DNA of 64,000 nucleotides from Flagellimonas sp. CMM7 (lineage in GTDB: Bacteria > Bacteroidota > Bacteroidia > Flavobacteriales > Flavobacteriaceae), in the NCBI RefSeq assembly GCF_021390195.1, contig NZ_CP090003.1, positions 4,237,501 to 4,301,500 of the forward strand. Reading direction: 5' to 3'. Every line of letters begins with the position of its first letter. The first letter of the stretch is position 1. Shown piece by piece: positions 8,454 to 17,141 of this stretch. The notes beneath the pieces were generated by a model. The model saw only the letters and a list, made by a program, of their open reading frames with translations, was not told the DNA's origin and ran no database searches. The position numbers and the translations under genes are program-made.

Positions 8454-9053
8454 CTAATAAGGGTCTTCTATTTTAACCCTTTTTCCATCTTGGTAAGAGG
8501 CCACAAAAGCATCCTTGAAGCCCATATTGACCAATTGCGTTCTAAAAGACTGCGCCTCATCCAATGTTTCAAAGTTTCCTAATGAATATGCATAGAAAGG
8601 ATTGGTTTTAACAAAAAGTGTATTTGTTAGTGCTTCAGAAGCAAGAGTAACATTGTTCTCCACAAATGATTTTACCTGAACGGAGTAGACCTTTTCTTTA
8701 TCTAAAAATGCCTTAGCCAAGTAAAACTCCTTAACTAAGCTAAGCTCTTCATTCTGCACTTTAAGGTTACCTATTCTGGTTTTTATAGCATCTAAACTGT
8801 CAATGGAAACCAGTAGGTTGTTTTGATTTTCAAATGAGTTTTTGCTACTAAGACCTGCAGTGAAAGATGTGATGGCAAGCGTTCCTACAATAAAGAGCGC
8901 CGTAAAGCCAAGTAGTATATTACGATGCAGTCTTACCTTACGTAAATCTTTGTTTTTATACTTTATTTGATCCAAAAGTCTTTCGTTAATAATCTGGGCC
9001 TTGTCTATATCCTTGTGCAGGTCCAACAAATCACTTTCTTCAATAAAAGGCAT
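8454..9053 (-). CDS. Membrane-anchored SPOR-like domain protein
   Basis: A 199-residue bitopic protein. A charged cytoplasmic N-terminus (1-45) precedes one membrane helix (about 47-67), a coiled linker (75-105), and a C-terminal region resembling a SPOR repeat: VYSVQVKSF, FYAYSLGNFETLDEAQ and MGFKDAFVASY. SPOR domains bind denuded peptidoglycan, so a periplasmic cell-wall role is plausible. It stops 2 bp before menA. A promoter-like element lies about 70 bp upstream. No specific function is known to me for this arrangement. Confidence 0.7.
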   Translation of the reverse strand: MPFIEESDLLDLHKDIDKAQIINERLLDQIKYKNKDLRKVRLHRNILLGFTALFIVGTLAITSFTAGLSSKNSFENQNNLLVSIDSLDAIKTRIGNLKVQNEELSLVKEFYLAKAFLDKEKVYSVQVKSFVENNVTLASEALTNTLFVKTNPFYAYSLGNFETLDEAQSFRTQLVNMGFKDAFVASYQDGKRVKIEDPY

Positions 9054-9120
9054 ATCAGGAGGTATGAGTTCTGACGTTATGCTAAAAGCATAATTGTCAA
9101 CGAGTTAATATCTACTTATA

Positions 9121-9147
9121 CAAAAGTAAAATTTTTGACCTAACAAA
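9121..9147 (-). promoter_or_regulatory. Candidate promoter for SPOR-menA-regulator unit
   Basis: On the minus strand TTTG is followed after 15 bp by TACTTTTG, a perfect TAnnTTTG -7 element. The spacer is shorter than the usual 17-23 bp, so confidence is moderate. The predicted leader is about 60 nt. Confidence 0.4.
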
Positions 9148-9215
9148 AAAACTTAACGGTATCAATTTAATTCATTTTGAATTAACATTTTTGTAACACA
9201 TTTATTTGCAGCTAG

Positions 9216-10046
9216 TTATAAAACATAAATACCATCATCTGCAATGGTGATTTTCCTTTCTTTATACAACGTTCCAATGGCTTTTTTAAACGCTTTTTTG
9301 CTTAGGTGCAATGTATTCTTAATTTCTTCGGGTGCGGATTTATCATGCAAAGCCAAAAAGCCATTATTTTCTTGCAGTTTTTCAAAAATGAATTTCGCGG
9401 TTGGCTCCAACATTTTGGCCCCTATTTGTTGTAAGGAAATATCCACTTTATTATCCGACCTAACAGCTTTTATGTAACCTTTCATTCTGTCTCCAATGGC
9501 AATTGGCTTAAAAACATCACTTTCAAATATCAGTCCCTTGTACTTATCCTCAATTATAACTTCTCGCCCTAAAGGTGTTTTTCTACTTATCATTATTTCC
9601 ACTTCGCTGTTCACTGCTAAGGCAAAACCCTCATTGGATAGAAATTTATTCAACCGACTAGAACCTGTTAATCTAAAAGTTTTTTCATCCAAATAGCAGT
9701 GTACAACATATTTTTTTCCTTGTTCCATTTCAACTCCCTGCTCTCTAAACGGAACCAGTAAATGCTTCTCTAAGCCCCAATCCATAAATGCGCCATAAGC
9801 GCCTACTTCAACAACTTTTAGGAATGCAAATCCATTTCGTTTTACAAAAGGTTTAAGGGTTGTTGCTATTGGGCGTTCACCATTATCCAAATAGCAAAAA
9901 ACTTCTAAGTCTCCATCAATTTCAAAATGGTCTGGAACATATTTATTTGGCAGTAGCACCTCTGTTCCCTCTTCATCCCCCAGAAACAAGCCAATACTTG
10001 TGCTTCTTAGCACTTTTAGTGTGTTGTAATTTCCTAATTCTATCAT
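9216..10046 (-). CDS. S1-like RNA-binding protein, CvfB family
   Basis: This 276-residue protein has the CvfB/YitL plan: tandem S1-like OB domains and a C-terminal winged helix. The second domain contains GFAFLKVVEVGAYGAFMDWG (about 71-90), and a later S1 segment is RMKGYIKAVRSDNKVDISL (about 183-201). The winged helix starts near residue 220 (EEIKNTLHLSKKAFKKAI). CvfB of Staphylococcus binds RNA and affects virulence genes; the flavobacterial role is unknown. It lies between menD-DUF2853 and the SPOR-menA genes on the same strand. The start is ATG at 10046. Confidence 0.8.
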   Translation of the reverse strand: MIELGNYNTLKVLRSTSIGLFLGDEEGTEVLLPNKYVPDHFEIDGDLEVFCYLDNGERPIATTLKPFVKRNGFAFLKVVEVGAYGAFMDWGLEKHLLVPFREQGVEMEQGKKYVVHCYLDEKTFRLTGSSRLNKFLSNEGFALAVNSEVEIMISRKTPLGREVIIEDKYKGLIFESDVFKPIAIGDRMKGYIKAVRSDNKVDISLQQIGAKMLEPTAKFIFEKLQENNGFLALHDKSAPEEIKNTLHLSKKAFKKAIGTLYKERKITIADDGIYVL

Positions 10047-10075
10047 AGGACAAAGGTAGATTGAAATATGGGTAT

Positions 10076-10101
10076 AAAAAAAGCCGCTTTACAGCAGCTT
10101 T
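10076..10101 (-). terminator. Rho-independent terminator after DUF2853 gene
   Basis: On the minus strand AAAGCTGC and GCGGCTTT pair across a 6-nt loop (one G-T pair) and are followed by seven T. It ends the upstream menI-menF-menD-DUF2853 transcript. Confidence 0.7.
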
Positions 10102-10122
10102 CTTTAACATGATAATACTATG

Positions 10123-10464
10123 TTAGTTGTAAATGGATTCTTTACCAAAATGCTTGGCTAGCATATAGTAAATAACCGCACGATGCTTGTTCTTGTCCGA
10201 TCTCCCATACTTATCAATAACGCTATTGATTGCATCCATTAAATCGGAACTATCTGCAAGACCTAATTTCTTTATCAAGAAGTTGTTTTTTACAGTCTGC
10301 AATTCCTTGTCATCCGATCCAGACACTTTTGAAGCATCCAAATTGTAGATAGCTGGTCCTAGTCCAATAGCCACTTTGGTCAACAGATCCATGTTCGGTG
10401 TCTCACCAAACTTGTCTTTAATGTCCGCGGCATACTTTACAATTAATTCATCTCTTTTACTCAT
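10123..10464 (-). CDS. DUF2853 family protein
   Basis: A 113-residue soluble, helical, charged protein beginning MSKRDELIVKYAADIKDKFG and ending with a conserved-looking KHRAVIYYMLAKHFGKES segment. I recognise this as the DUF2853 family, whose function is not established. It follows menD by about 40 bp on the same strand and ends just before a terminator, so it appears to be the last gene of the menI-menF-menD transcript. Being cotranscribed with quinone genes does not prove a role there. Confidence 0.75.
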   Translation of the reverse strand: MSKRDELIVKYAADIKDKFGETPNMDLLTKVAIGLGPAIYNLDASKVSGSDDKELQTVKNNFLIKKLGLADSSDLMDAINSVIDKYGRSDKNKHRAVIYYMLAKHFGKESIYN

Positions 10465-10505
10465 GGTAGTTAGTGTTCTTAAAAGATTAAAATATTACTT
10501 AGGTT

Positions 10506-12245
10506 CTAAGATATAAAATCGAAGTAACTAAGCAAAATTTTGTTATTCTCAAGACGTGAAGTTACTATCTCTAATATTTTAGGCATGTCCGAAGCATTAT
10601 AGAAGTTTTTTAAACTAGCGTTCAATTGTTTTTCATTCTCGACCCTTTCGTATATAAATCCGTGCATTTTTGCAAGGTGACTTGCCGTTTGTTGATGCGT
10701 GGTTTCAAAAAAAGTAGAAAATTCATTTGTGTCTTCTTTCCCTGGTAAGATTCTAAAAATACCTCCTCCAGAATTATTGATGAGTATAATCCTAAAATCC
10801 GGTTTTTTATAATTGTTCCAAAGACCATTGCTATCGTAAAAAAAACTAAGATCACCAGTAATCAGTACCGTTGGTGAGTTTTCATGAACGGATGCTCCAA
10901 TTGCTGTGGAAGTACTGCCATCAATACCACTTGTACCTCTGTTGCAAAAAACCTTTAATGATTGATGCATAGGGAACAATTGACTATACCTAACTGTAGA
11001 ACTATTTGCCAAATGAACTTGATATCCCTTTGGTATATTTTGTTGTATCTGACCGAAGGCCTTGAAATCTGAAAAATCTATTTCAGACAAATATGTCTCC
11101 CTCTTACTTTCATAGTTATCCCTTACCCTACTCCAATATGAATTATAATTACCACTTGCCCCTGCTTTTGAATCTGGCATCGCTCTGAAAAAATCTGCAG
11201 GAGGGATTTTTACATGTTTTGAAAGACAAAAAAAAGTGTCAAACGCTTTTTTCTCATCAATATGCCAATGTGTTTTAGGCTTATATTTTCTTAAAAAGGC
11301 TTTTATCTTTTTTGAAACAATCAATCCGCCAAATGTTATTAGCAAATCAGGTTGAAGCGCTTCAAAAAGCTCTTTGTGCTTTTCTGATTTTTCTATAGGA
11401 GCAATAATGCTATCAATACTTGGAAAAAAGTTGGGATGATGCACATTGGACGTAGTCTCTGTAAATACCAAAACGCTGTCATCATTTGCCAAACTTTCCA
11501 AAACCTCCTTTTCGATTGATTCGGGTTGATTTACCCCTACCAAAATCATTTTGCGTTTACTAGAATTCCAAATGGACACCAACTTCTCCAGATTTTCAAT
11601 ATCGTGTGTTTTTTCAGCAAAAAACCCCGCATCTGTAATATTTATGCTAGTTTTCTCCGATAGTCCATACAATGGTTCTTCAAAAGGTATGTTAATATGC
11701 ACAGGTGTCTTTTCCAACATCACTTTATCTAACACCAATGCCAGTTCAACTTCATTGTGTTTCTGAATTGTTTCCTGGGTTTCTTTGGAAGTTGATTTGG
11801 TAAAAGACAAAACTGTCTTTGTAGCGTGGCTAATATCATGCTTCAAATTGGCCGAATACCCAATATGATTTTCAAAAACATTTTTCTGACGTATGGTCTG
11901 ACCATCTCCGACATCTATTTTATATTCAGGCCTATCGGCCGAAACCACGATCAATGGAATATCACTATAAAATGCCTCCGCTACAGCAGGATAGTAGTTT
12001 AATAGTGCACTGCCCGATGTACAAACCAAAGCCACAGGTTTTTGCAATTGTTGAGCCATTCCTAAGGCAAAGAAACCGGCACACCTTTCATCTACAATGC
12101 TAAAACACTTAAAAAAAGAGTTTTTGGTGAAGCTCAATGTTAATGGGGCATTTCTAGAGCCTGGAGAAATAACTATATTTTTAATTCCCCTAGATTTAAA
12201 ATAAAGAACAAGTGTCTGCGCGGAGGGGATATTTGAATACATCAT
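10506..12245 (-). CDS. menD: SEPHCHC synthase
   Basis: This thiamin-diphosphate enzyme condenses isochorismate with 2-oxoglutarate, the first committed step of menaquinone synthesis. The N-terminal Pyr domain carries VISPGSRNAPLTLSF near residue 28. The C-terminal PP domain has the diphosphate/Mg motif as ITGDLSFFYDSNGLWN near residue 425. Its roughly 579 residues match MenD. A TTG at 12252-12254 opens the frame, but ATG codons at 12243-12245 and 12240-12242 are better starts. The gene follows menF by about 55 bp and precedes the DUF2853 gene. Confidence 0.93.
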   Translation of the reverse strand: MMYSNIPSAQTLVLYFKSRGIKNIVISPGSRNAPLTLSFTKNSFFKCFSIVDERCAGFFALGMAQQLQKPVALVCTSGSALLNYYPAVAEAFYSDIPLIVVSADRPEYKIDVGDGQTIRQKNVFENHIGYSANLKHDISHATKTVLSFTKSTSKETQETIQKHNEVELALVLDKVMLEKTPVHINIPFEEPLYGLSEKTSINITDAGFFAEKTHDIENLEKLVSIWNSSKRKMILVGVNQPESIEKEVLESLANDDSVLVFTETTSNVHHPNFFPSIDSIIAPIEKSEKHKELFEALQPDLLITFGGLIVSKKIKAFLRKYKPKTHWHIDEKKAFDTFFCLSKHVKIPPADFFRAMPDSKAGASGNYNSYWSRVRDNYESKRETYLSEIDFSDFKAFGQIQQNIPKGYQVHLANSSTVRYSQLFPMHQSLKVFCNRGTSGIDGSTSTAIGASVHENSPTVLITGDLSFFYDSNGLWNNYKKPDFRIILINNSGGGIFRILPGKEDTNEFSTFFETTHQQTASHLAKMHGFIYERVENEKQLNASLKNFYNASDMPKILEIVTSRLENNKILLSYFDFIS

Positions 12246-12300
12246 TGATAACAAAAATACAGCTCAAAAAGGTATTCCCCTAAAATTCCATACTATGAAA

Positions 12301-13362
12301 TTAGATGATGCTCAACATTGTTTTGCTTTTGTTCTGTGTCTCAGACCATTCACTTTCTGGATTGGATGCCGATGTAATTCCACCTCCAACAAAAACAGAG
12401 GCATTTCCATTGCCGATTTCCATGCACCGTAAGTTCACAAACAGATGAATTTCCTGTTCCCCTTTAAGGTTAAGTTCTCCTAAAAAACCAGTATAAAAAG
12501 TGCGCTTGTAATTTTCATTTTCTTGGATAAAAGTCTTTGCTTGTTGTGTTGGAATTCCGCAAACAGCCGGTGTAGGGTGTAAAGAAGCTATAATATTTTT
12601 CATGTTCGCCGTAGTGGGCAATTTTCCTTTGACATCAGATTTTAGATGCCATAGATTCCCTGCTCTAACAGATTCAGTTTTGCCCATATCCAATGACACC
12701 AAACTATCTGTTAGTTTTTCCTTGATATAATCAGAAACCATTTTTTGTTCTTCAATTTCTTTACTTCCCCAATTAGGCTCAGAATTTTCTTTTAACGGAA
12801 GAGTAGCTGCCAATGACATTGTATGCAGTTCTTTATCCTTAATCCGGACCAAAGTTTCAGGAGTGGCTCCACACCAAACACCAACTTTGGGGTGAAAAAA
12901 CAAGTAGCAAAAAGCATTTGGATAGCCTTCCAAAAGGTTAACGACAATTTCTTCAGGGTTTCTAGAAAGTTTTGCTATTATTTCTCTGGATAAAACAACT
13001 TTCATCAATCCCCCACTATCTATTTCACTTATGCCCTTTTCAACCAGCCTTAGGTGATGGTCTTTCCCTAAATCAGTTGCAGATACTTTATTCTTAGCCC
13101 TTTTTCCTTCTATTTCATAAGGGGCTTCCACTACCTCATCAGCATGAATCAAAATTGAATTATCATTTAAATCAAAAGGAGCAAAAACAAATCCCTTTTC
13201 TTCAAAATTGGTGGTAATATTTAATGCATCATTAGACTGAAAAACACCAAAAACCTGATTCTCTTGTGGTTTTCGGTAAATGGAAAATGGCAGCTTGTTT
13301 TCAAGACAATAACTAACCTTTTCTAGCAGCTTATAAAACTCTTTATTTTTTTGGTAAGGCAA
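12301..13362 (-). CDS. menF: Isochorismate synthase (chorismate-binding enzyme)
   Basis: MenF converts chorismate to isochorismate, feeding MenD. The chorismate-binding domain shows GGLMKVVLSREI, FCYLFFHP, WCGATPE, the HPTPAVCGIP motif and YKRTFYTGFLGEL. The position next to menD favours isochorismate synthase over anthranilate or salicylate enzymes. The frame opens with TTG at 13362 (TTG CCT TAC CAA), and no Met occurs until about residue 118. The TTG start is therefore required unless a rarer codon is used. It overlaps the upstream thioesterase gene by 20 bp, consistent with coupling. Confidence 0.9.
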   Translation of the reverse strand: MPYQKNKEFYKLLEKVSYCLENKLPFSIYRKPQENQVFGVFQSNDALNITTNFEEKGFVFAPFDLNDNSILIHADEVVEAPYEIEGKRAKNKVSATDLGKDHHLRLVEKGISEIDSGGLMKVVLSREIIAKLSRNPEEIVVNLLEGYPNAFCYLFFHPKVGVWCGATPETLVRIKDKELHTMSLAATLPLKENSEPNWGSKEIEEQKMVSDYIKEKLTDSLVSLDMGKTESVRAGNLWHLKSDVKGKLPTTANMKNIIASLHPTPAVCGIPTQQAKTFIQENENYKRTFYTGFLGELNLKGEQEIHLFVNLRCMEIGNGNASVFVGGGITSASNPESEWSETQNKSKTMLSII

Positions 13363-13765
13363 TGGTAGTCAGTTTACAGCTGGAAATTAAATCACCTTCT
13401 TCGTTGGTAATTTTTATATCCCATAATTGAGTTGTTCTCCCTTTATGAATAATGGTCGCTTTGGCATATACAAAACCTTCCCGTATTCCTTTTACATGAT
13501 TGGCGGCTATCTCTATGCCTCTAACGTAAAACTCCTGTCCATCTAAAAAAATATAAGAGGCCGCACTCCCAACACTTTCAGCTAATGCAACGGAGGCCCC
13601 TCCATGTAAAACACCATCCGGTTGATGAACTTTAGGAGTAACTGGCATTCTTCCAATCAGGAAATTCTCTCCTACATCAACATAGGTAATATCCAAGGTT
13701 TCCATCAATGTTCCCTTGCAAATTCCATTGCAAACAGATAGAATTTTCTCTTTATGCTCGTTCAT
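13343..13765 (-). CDS. menI: Hotdog-fold thioesterase, probable DHNA-CoA thioesterase
   Basis: A 140-residue single hotdog domain. The motif PDGVLHGGASVALAES (about 49-64) carries the HGG turn and catalytic Glu region typical of the PaaI/YdiI clade. As first gene of the menI-menF-menD unit it most likely hydrolyses 1,4-dihydroxy-2-naphthoyl-CoA. The symbol is inferred from context; a PaaI-type phenylacetyl-CoA thioesterase would look similar. The start is ATG at 13765, divergent from the hydrolase gene at 13839 with about 70 bp between. Confidence 0.75.
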   Translation of the reverse strand: MNEHKEKILSVCNGICKGTLMETLDITYVDVGENFLIGRMPVTPKVHQPDGVLHGGASVALAESVGSAASYIFLDGQEFYVRGIEIAANHVKGIREGFVYAKATIIHKGRTTQLWDIKITNEEGDLISSCKLTTIALPKK

Positions 13766-13838
13766 CCTTCTATTTTTCGTAAAATTACGGAAAGCTATGT
13801 CAATAATATATTAAGTTAATCCAGACAGTGTGCATTCA

Positions 13839-14474
13839 ATGGAAAAGACCGTATCATATTCAACAAAAAACACCTATGTAACCCTTAATGAATTGACCTC
13901 AAAAACAAAAAATGTCTGGCTGGTCTTTCATGGTATTGGATATTTAAGCAGGTATTTTCTAAAGTATTTCAAGGGTTTAGATGCTCAAGAGAATTACATA
14001 ATTGCGCCCCAAGCTCCTTCCAAATATTATTTGAAAAATGAATACAAGTATGTTGGTGCCAGTTGGTTAACCAAAGAAAACACTGCAGCTGAAACTGATA
14101 ATGTAATGAACTATATTGATGCCGTTTTGGATGCTGAACAAATACCGCCCAATTATAATCTTATCCTCTTTGGATTTTCTCAAGGAGTATCTATTGCTAC
14201 CCGTTGGATTATCCGAAGAAAAATCAATTTTAAAAGTCTTATCCTATATGCGGGCGGTATTCCAAATGAACTAAAAAAAGAAGATTTTGATTATATAGAC
14301 TGGCATTCATCCAAAGTTAAAATAGTATACGGCAACGCCGACGAGTATATGAACAGGGAGCGATTAAAAACAGAGAAAAACAAAATCGAAAATCTCTTCC
14401 AAAAAAATGCAGAAATCATCAGTTTTGTAGGTGGACACGAGATGAAATCAGAAATCATTGAAACCTTGATTTAA
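13839..14474 (+). CDS. Alpha/beta hydrolase (carboxylesterase/phospholipase-like)
   Basis: A cytoplasmic serine hydrolase of about 211 residues. The oxyanion region is VWLVFHGIGY, the nucleophile elbow LFGFSQGVS, the acid likely Asp in VYGNADEYM, and the base His in VGGHEMK. The layout resembles bacterial carboxylesterase/phospholipase families (FSH or abhydrolase_2). The ATG at 13839 is preferred over the GTG at 13830. It is separated from the following VOC gene by 4 bp, so the two are probably cotranscribed. The substrate is unknown. Confidence 0.75.
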   Translation: MEKTVSYSTKNTYVTLNELTSKTKNVWLVFHGIGYLSRYFLKYFKGLDAQENYIIAPQAPSKYYLKNEYKYVGASWLTKENTAAETDNVMNYIDAVLDAEQIPPNYNLILFGFSQGVSIATRWIIRRKINFKSLILYAGGIPNELKKEDFDYIDWHSSKVKIVYGNADEYMNRERLKTEKNKIENLFQKNAEIISFVGGHEMKSEIIETLI

Positions 14475-14478
14475 TAAT

Positions 14479-14877
14479 ATGAGAGCCACAAAAAGACATT
14501 TGGCCAACATAACCCTTGTTGTAAAGGACTATGATGAAGCCATTGATTTTTATACACAAAAGTTGGGCTTTAAACTTGTTGAAGATATTGACCTTGGCGA
14601 TGGAAAAAGATGGGTGCTCGTCGCTCCTAATGAAGGCCAGTGTAATGTTTTATTGGGAAAAGCTGTTGGTGACAAACAAAAAGCTGCTATTGGTAACCAG
14701 ACTGGTGGCAGGGTGTTCCTTTTTTTGCATACTAATGACTTTTGTGAAGATTACAATGCCATGAAACAAAAAGGTGTGATTTTTAAAGAAGAACCTAGAA
14801 AGGAAAGTTATGGTACAGTGGTGGTTTTTGAGGATCTATACGGAAATCTATGGGATTTGCTTCAACTAACTAGTTAG
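14479..14877 (+). CDS. VOC superfamily protein (glyoxalase/bleomycin-resistance type)
   Basis: A 132-residue protein with the paired beta-alpha-beta-beta-beta modules of the VOC fold: ITLVVKDYDEAIDFYTQKLGFKLV near the N-terminus and VVVFEDLYGNLWDLLQ at the C-terminus, where a glutamate-type ligand is usual but here reads Asp/Leu. Family members include glyoxalases, dioxygenases and drug-binding proteins; the substrate cannot be told. Its 3' end overlaps the convergent gene at 14870 by 8 bp. Confidence 0.75.
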   Translation: MRATKRHLANITLVVKDYDEAIDFYTQKLGFKLVEDIDLGDGKRWVLVAPNEGQCNVLLGKAVGDKQKAAIGNQTGGRVFLFLHTNDFCEDYNAMKQKGVIFKEEPRKESYGTVVVFEDLYGNLWDLLQLTS

Positions 14878-15799
14878 GATTTTCTTCTTTGGTTTCCTCA
14901 ACAGGGTAATATGATATTTTACGAGTAGTATACGTGTTATCTGGAGTAATAATCTGTTTAATCCAATTCTTTTCTTTGTTGCTATCAAATTGAAAAATGT
15001 ATTCTTTTACAGACAATGAATTTGCAGTCATTGTAATAACCTTTTTCAGCATATCATCTGCATCATAAGAGTAAATCATTTTTCTGTCAGAGACAAATTC
15101 TTTCTTGGCTGGACTATGCAAAAACACCTCTTTGGAAATAAGTTTTCCAGAAGGATCATACACTTCTTCTATAGCCTTATTGGACTCGCCATCTATATAT
15201 TCTTTGGTTAAAACTACTTTTAAAATACCTTTCGTATTTTTCCTTTCAGAAGTCCTAATGGATTTTTCCATTATTCCATTTATCACAAAACTTTTTGTGA
15301 GTTCATTTTTATAAGGAGTATACTCAACAATTGTCTCATCTACGCCTTCACTGTTTGAGGTTGTGATTTTGGTGAGTCTTCCATTTTCATCGTATTCATG
15401 CTCCTGCTGCTCAAGAAATTCTTTATCATACGAAATAATTTTTTCTAAAATTTTTTTCGGAGACAACGAATCAATGGAATAAAAATTTGCCATAGAAGTA
15501 GCTTCATCCAGAACATTATCCTTATAACTCTCCATACGCTTTTCTAGAAGCTCATCATTGTCATATTTGTAATAAGTAATATCTTGATCCGTATCGTTGT
15601 ATTGCGTAACCGTCCTTGTTAAAAAACCTTCCTTGTTAAACTCAAAAAGTTCTTTACCATAATCCGTGATAACCAAACATGACTTTACCTTTCCATTAAG
15701 GTCAAAATCTTGAACCTTAAATATCTGAATCTCCTGAGCCCATATACCATGAACCAGTAGAAAAGAAAAAAAGAAAAAAGCAGTGTAATTTTTTGCCAT
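14870..15799 (-). CDS. Secreted protein with YD-like repeats, function unknown
   Basis: A signal peptide (MAKNYTAFFFFSFLLVHGIWAQ) leads a 309-residue protein rich in short strand motifs such as FEFNKEGFLTRT, YYKYDNDELLEK, HEYDENGRLTK and YSYDADDMLKK. These recall degenerate YD/RHS-type strands, so an extended beta surface is likely. I do not recognise a characterised homolog. It stands alone between the VOC gene (8-bp convergent overlap) and the hydroxyproline genes. Confidence 0.65.
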   Translation of the reverse strand: MAKNYTAFFFFSFLLVHGIWAQEIQIFKVQDFDLNGKVKSCLVITDYGKELFEFNKEGFLTRTVTQYNDTDQDITYYKYDNDELLEKRMESYKDNVLDEATSMANFYSIDSLSPKKILEKIISYDKEFLEQQEHEYDENGRLTKITTSNSEGVDETIVEYTPYKNELTKSFVINGIMEKSIRTSERKNTKGILKVVLTKEYIDGESNKAIEEVYDPSGKLISKEVFLHSPAKKEFVSDRKMIYSYDADDMLKKVITMTANSLSVKEYIFQFDSNKEKNWIKQIITPDNTYTTRKISYYPVEETKEENPN

Positions 15800-15883
15800 G
15801 GTGCAAAATTACTTCTAAATGAGGCAACTAAAAAATTTATACTATGCTCTACATCTAAATTAACCGAAAGAAAACGATAATAT

Positions 15884-17140
15884 CTAAAACTTGCGATCAG
15901 GAGCGAAAGGAGCAGTTTGCATAGATAGTTTTTTCTCAGAAATCATCTCAGATATTAATTTGCCTGTTGCAGGCCCTAAACTCCAACCCATCATTGCATG
16001 CCCTGTTGCAAATGTTAGGTTTTGATATTCTTTTGATTTTCCAATATAGGGCAATCCATCTGGAGTAACTGGTCTTAGACCACATTGCGCATTGCTTTTA
16101 TCTTCTTCGGAAATGGTGAGTCCTTTGTAATATTGCTCTGCGCCTTTAGCAATAGCTTCAACCCGTTCTTTTCTTATAATATTATTGATACCTGAAAACT
16201 CCATCGTTCCCGCAAAACGGGTAAATCCATTCATTGGAGTAACCGCCATTTTCGCTTCCATCAAAACGGCAGGCATAGAAATATTTGTAGAAGCGGCTAC
16301 ATTTATACGATACCCTTTACCTGCTTGCAAAGGCAATTTAACATTCAATTTTTTTGAAAGATGCGAAGTCCATGAACCTGCTGCAAAAACAACCTCATCC
16401 GGGTGATAAGTTGCCTTGCTTGTTTTCACTTCTGATATGCTATCTCCATTTAAAACGATATTTAAAACTTCCTCATTTTTATTGATTGCCACTCCTTGTG
16501 TTGGTAAGAACTCCAGCATTCTCTCCATAAATTGTGTGGGAGTCATATGCCTATCACATTCATAATGGAAGGCTCCAAGAGCATTAAGCTCTATATTCGG
16601 TTCCATTTTTAGCAAACCACTGGCATCTAAATTATTGACTTCTAAACCTAAATCGCCTGCCCGTTTTGCAACCTTCATTTCATGATTTCTTTCTTTCTCT
16701 GTCTGATAAATCATTAAGAGCCCTTTTCGCTCCAATTGAAAATCTCCCAAATCTCCTGAAGCTTTTATATCTTCAAAAAGTTCTCTGCTCAGTAGGTTGA
16801 TGTCCATAATTACTGGCATGGCTTTTTCTACCTTGGCTTTGGTGGATGACTTTTTAAAATACCAAGACCATTTGATGAATTCCATATCAAGTCTAGGTTT
16901 TACATAGAAAGGACTTGAAGAGTCAAACATATATTTGATCCCTTTAGAAATCATGCCCGGAGATGCCAATGGAATTATATGACTGGGCGTTATATAACCA
17001 GCATTCACAAAAGAGGCTCCCGAGCTTATATCAGATTTATCCAGAACAGTAACTTGATGTCCTTCTTTCTGTAAAAAATAAGCGGCTGAAAGACCAACAA
17101 TACCACCTCCTATTACTATAACATTTTTATTAGCACTCAT
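15884..17140 (-). CDS. FAD-dependent D-amino acid/D-hydroxyproline oxidoreductase (DadA-like)
   Basis: A 418-residue flavoprotein of the DAO family. The dinucleotide-binding motif VIVIGGGIVGLSAAYFL is at residues 6-22, a substrate/FAD region HMTPTQFMERM in the middle, and the C-terminal GHAMMGWSLGPATGKLI closes the FAD site. It lies 1 bp from a 4-hydroxyproline epimerase gene and after a deaminase gene, so the expected reaction is oxidation of cis-4-hydroxy-D-proline to pyrroline-4-hydroxy-2-carboxylate. D-amino acid dehydrogenase activity on other substrates is possible. It is the last gene of the three-gene operon. Confidence 0.82.
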   Translation of the reverse strand: MSANKNVIVIGGGIVGLSAAYFLQKEGHQVTVLDKSDISSGASFVNAGYITPSHIIPLASPGMISKGIKYMFDSSSPFYVKPRLDMEFIKWSWYFKKSSTKAKVEKAMPVIMDINLLSRELFEDIKASGDLGDFQLERKGLLMIYQTEKERNHEMKVAKRAGDLGLEVNNLDASGLLKMEPNIELNALGAFHYECDRHMTPTQFMERMLEFLPTQGVAINKNEEVLNIVLNGDSISEVKTSKATYHPDEVVFAAGSWTSHLSKKLNVKLPLQAGKGYRINVAASTNISMPAVLMEAKMAVTPMNGFTRFAGTMEFSGINNIIRKERVEAIAKGAEQYYKGLTISEEDKSNAQCGLRPVTPDGLPYIGKSKEYQNLTFATGHAMMGWSLGPATGKLISEMISEKKLSMQTAPFAPDRKF

Positions 17141-17141
17141 A

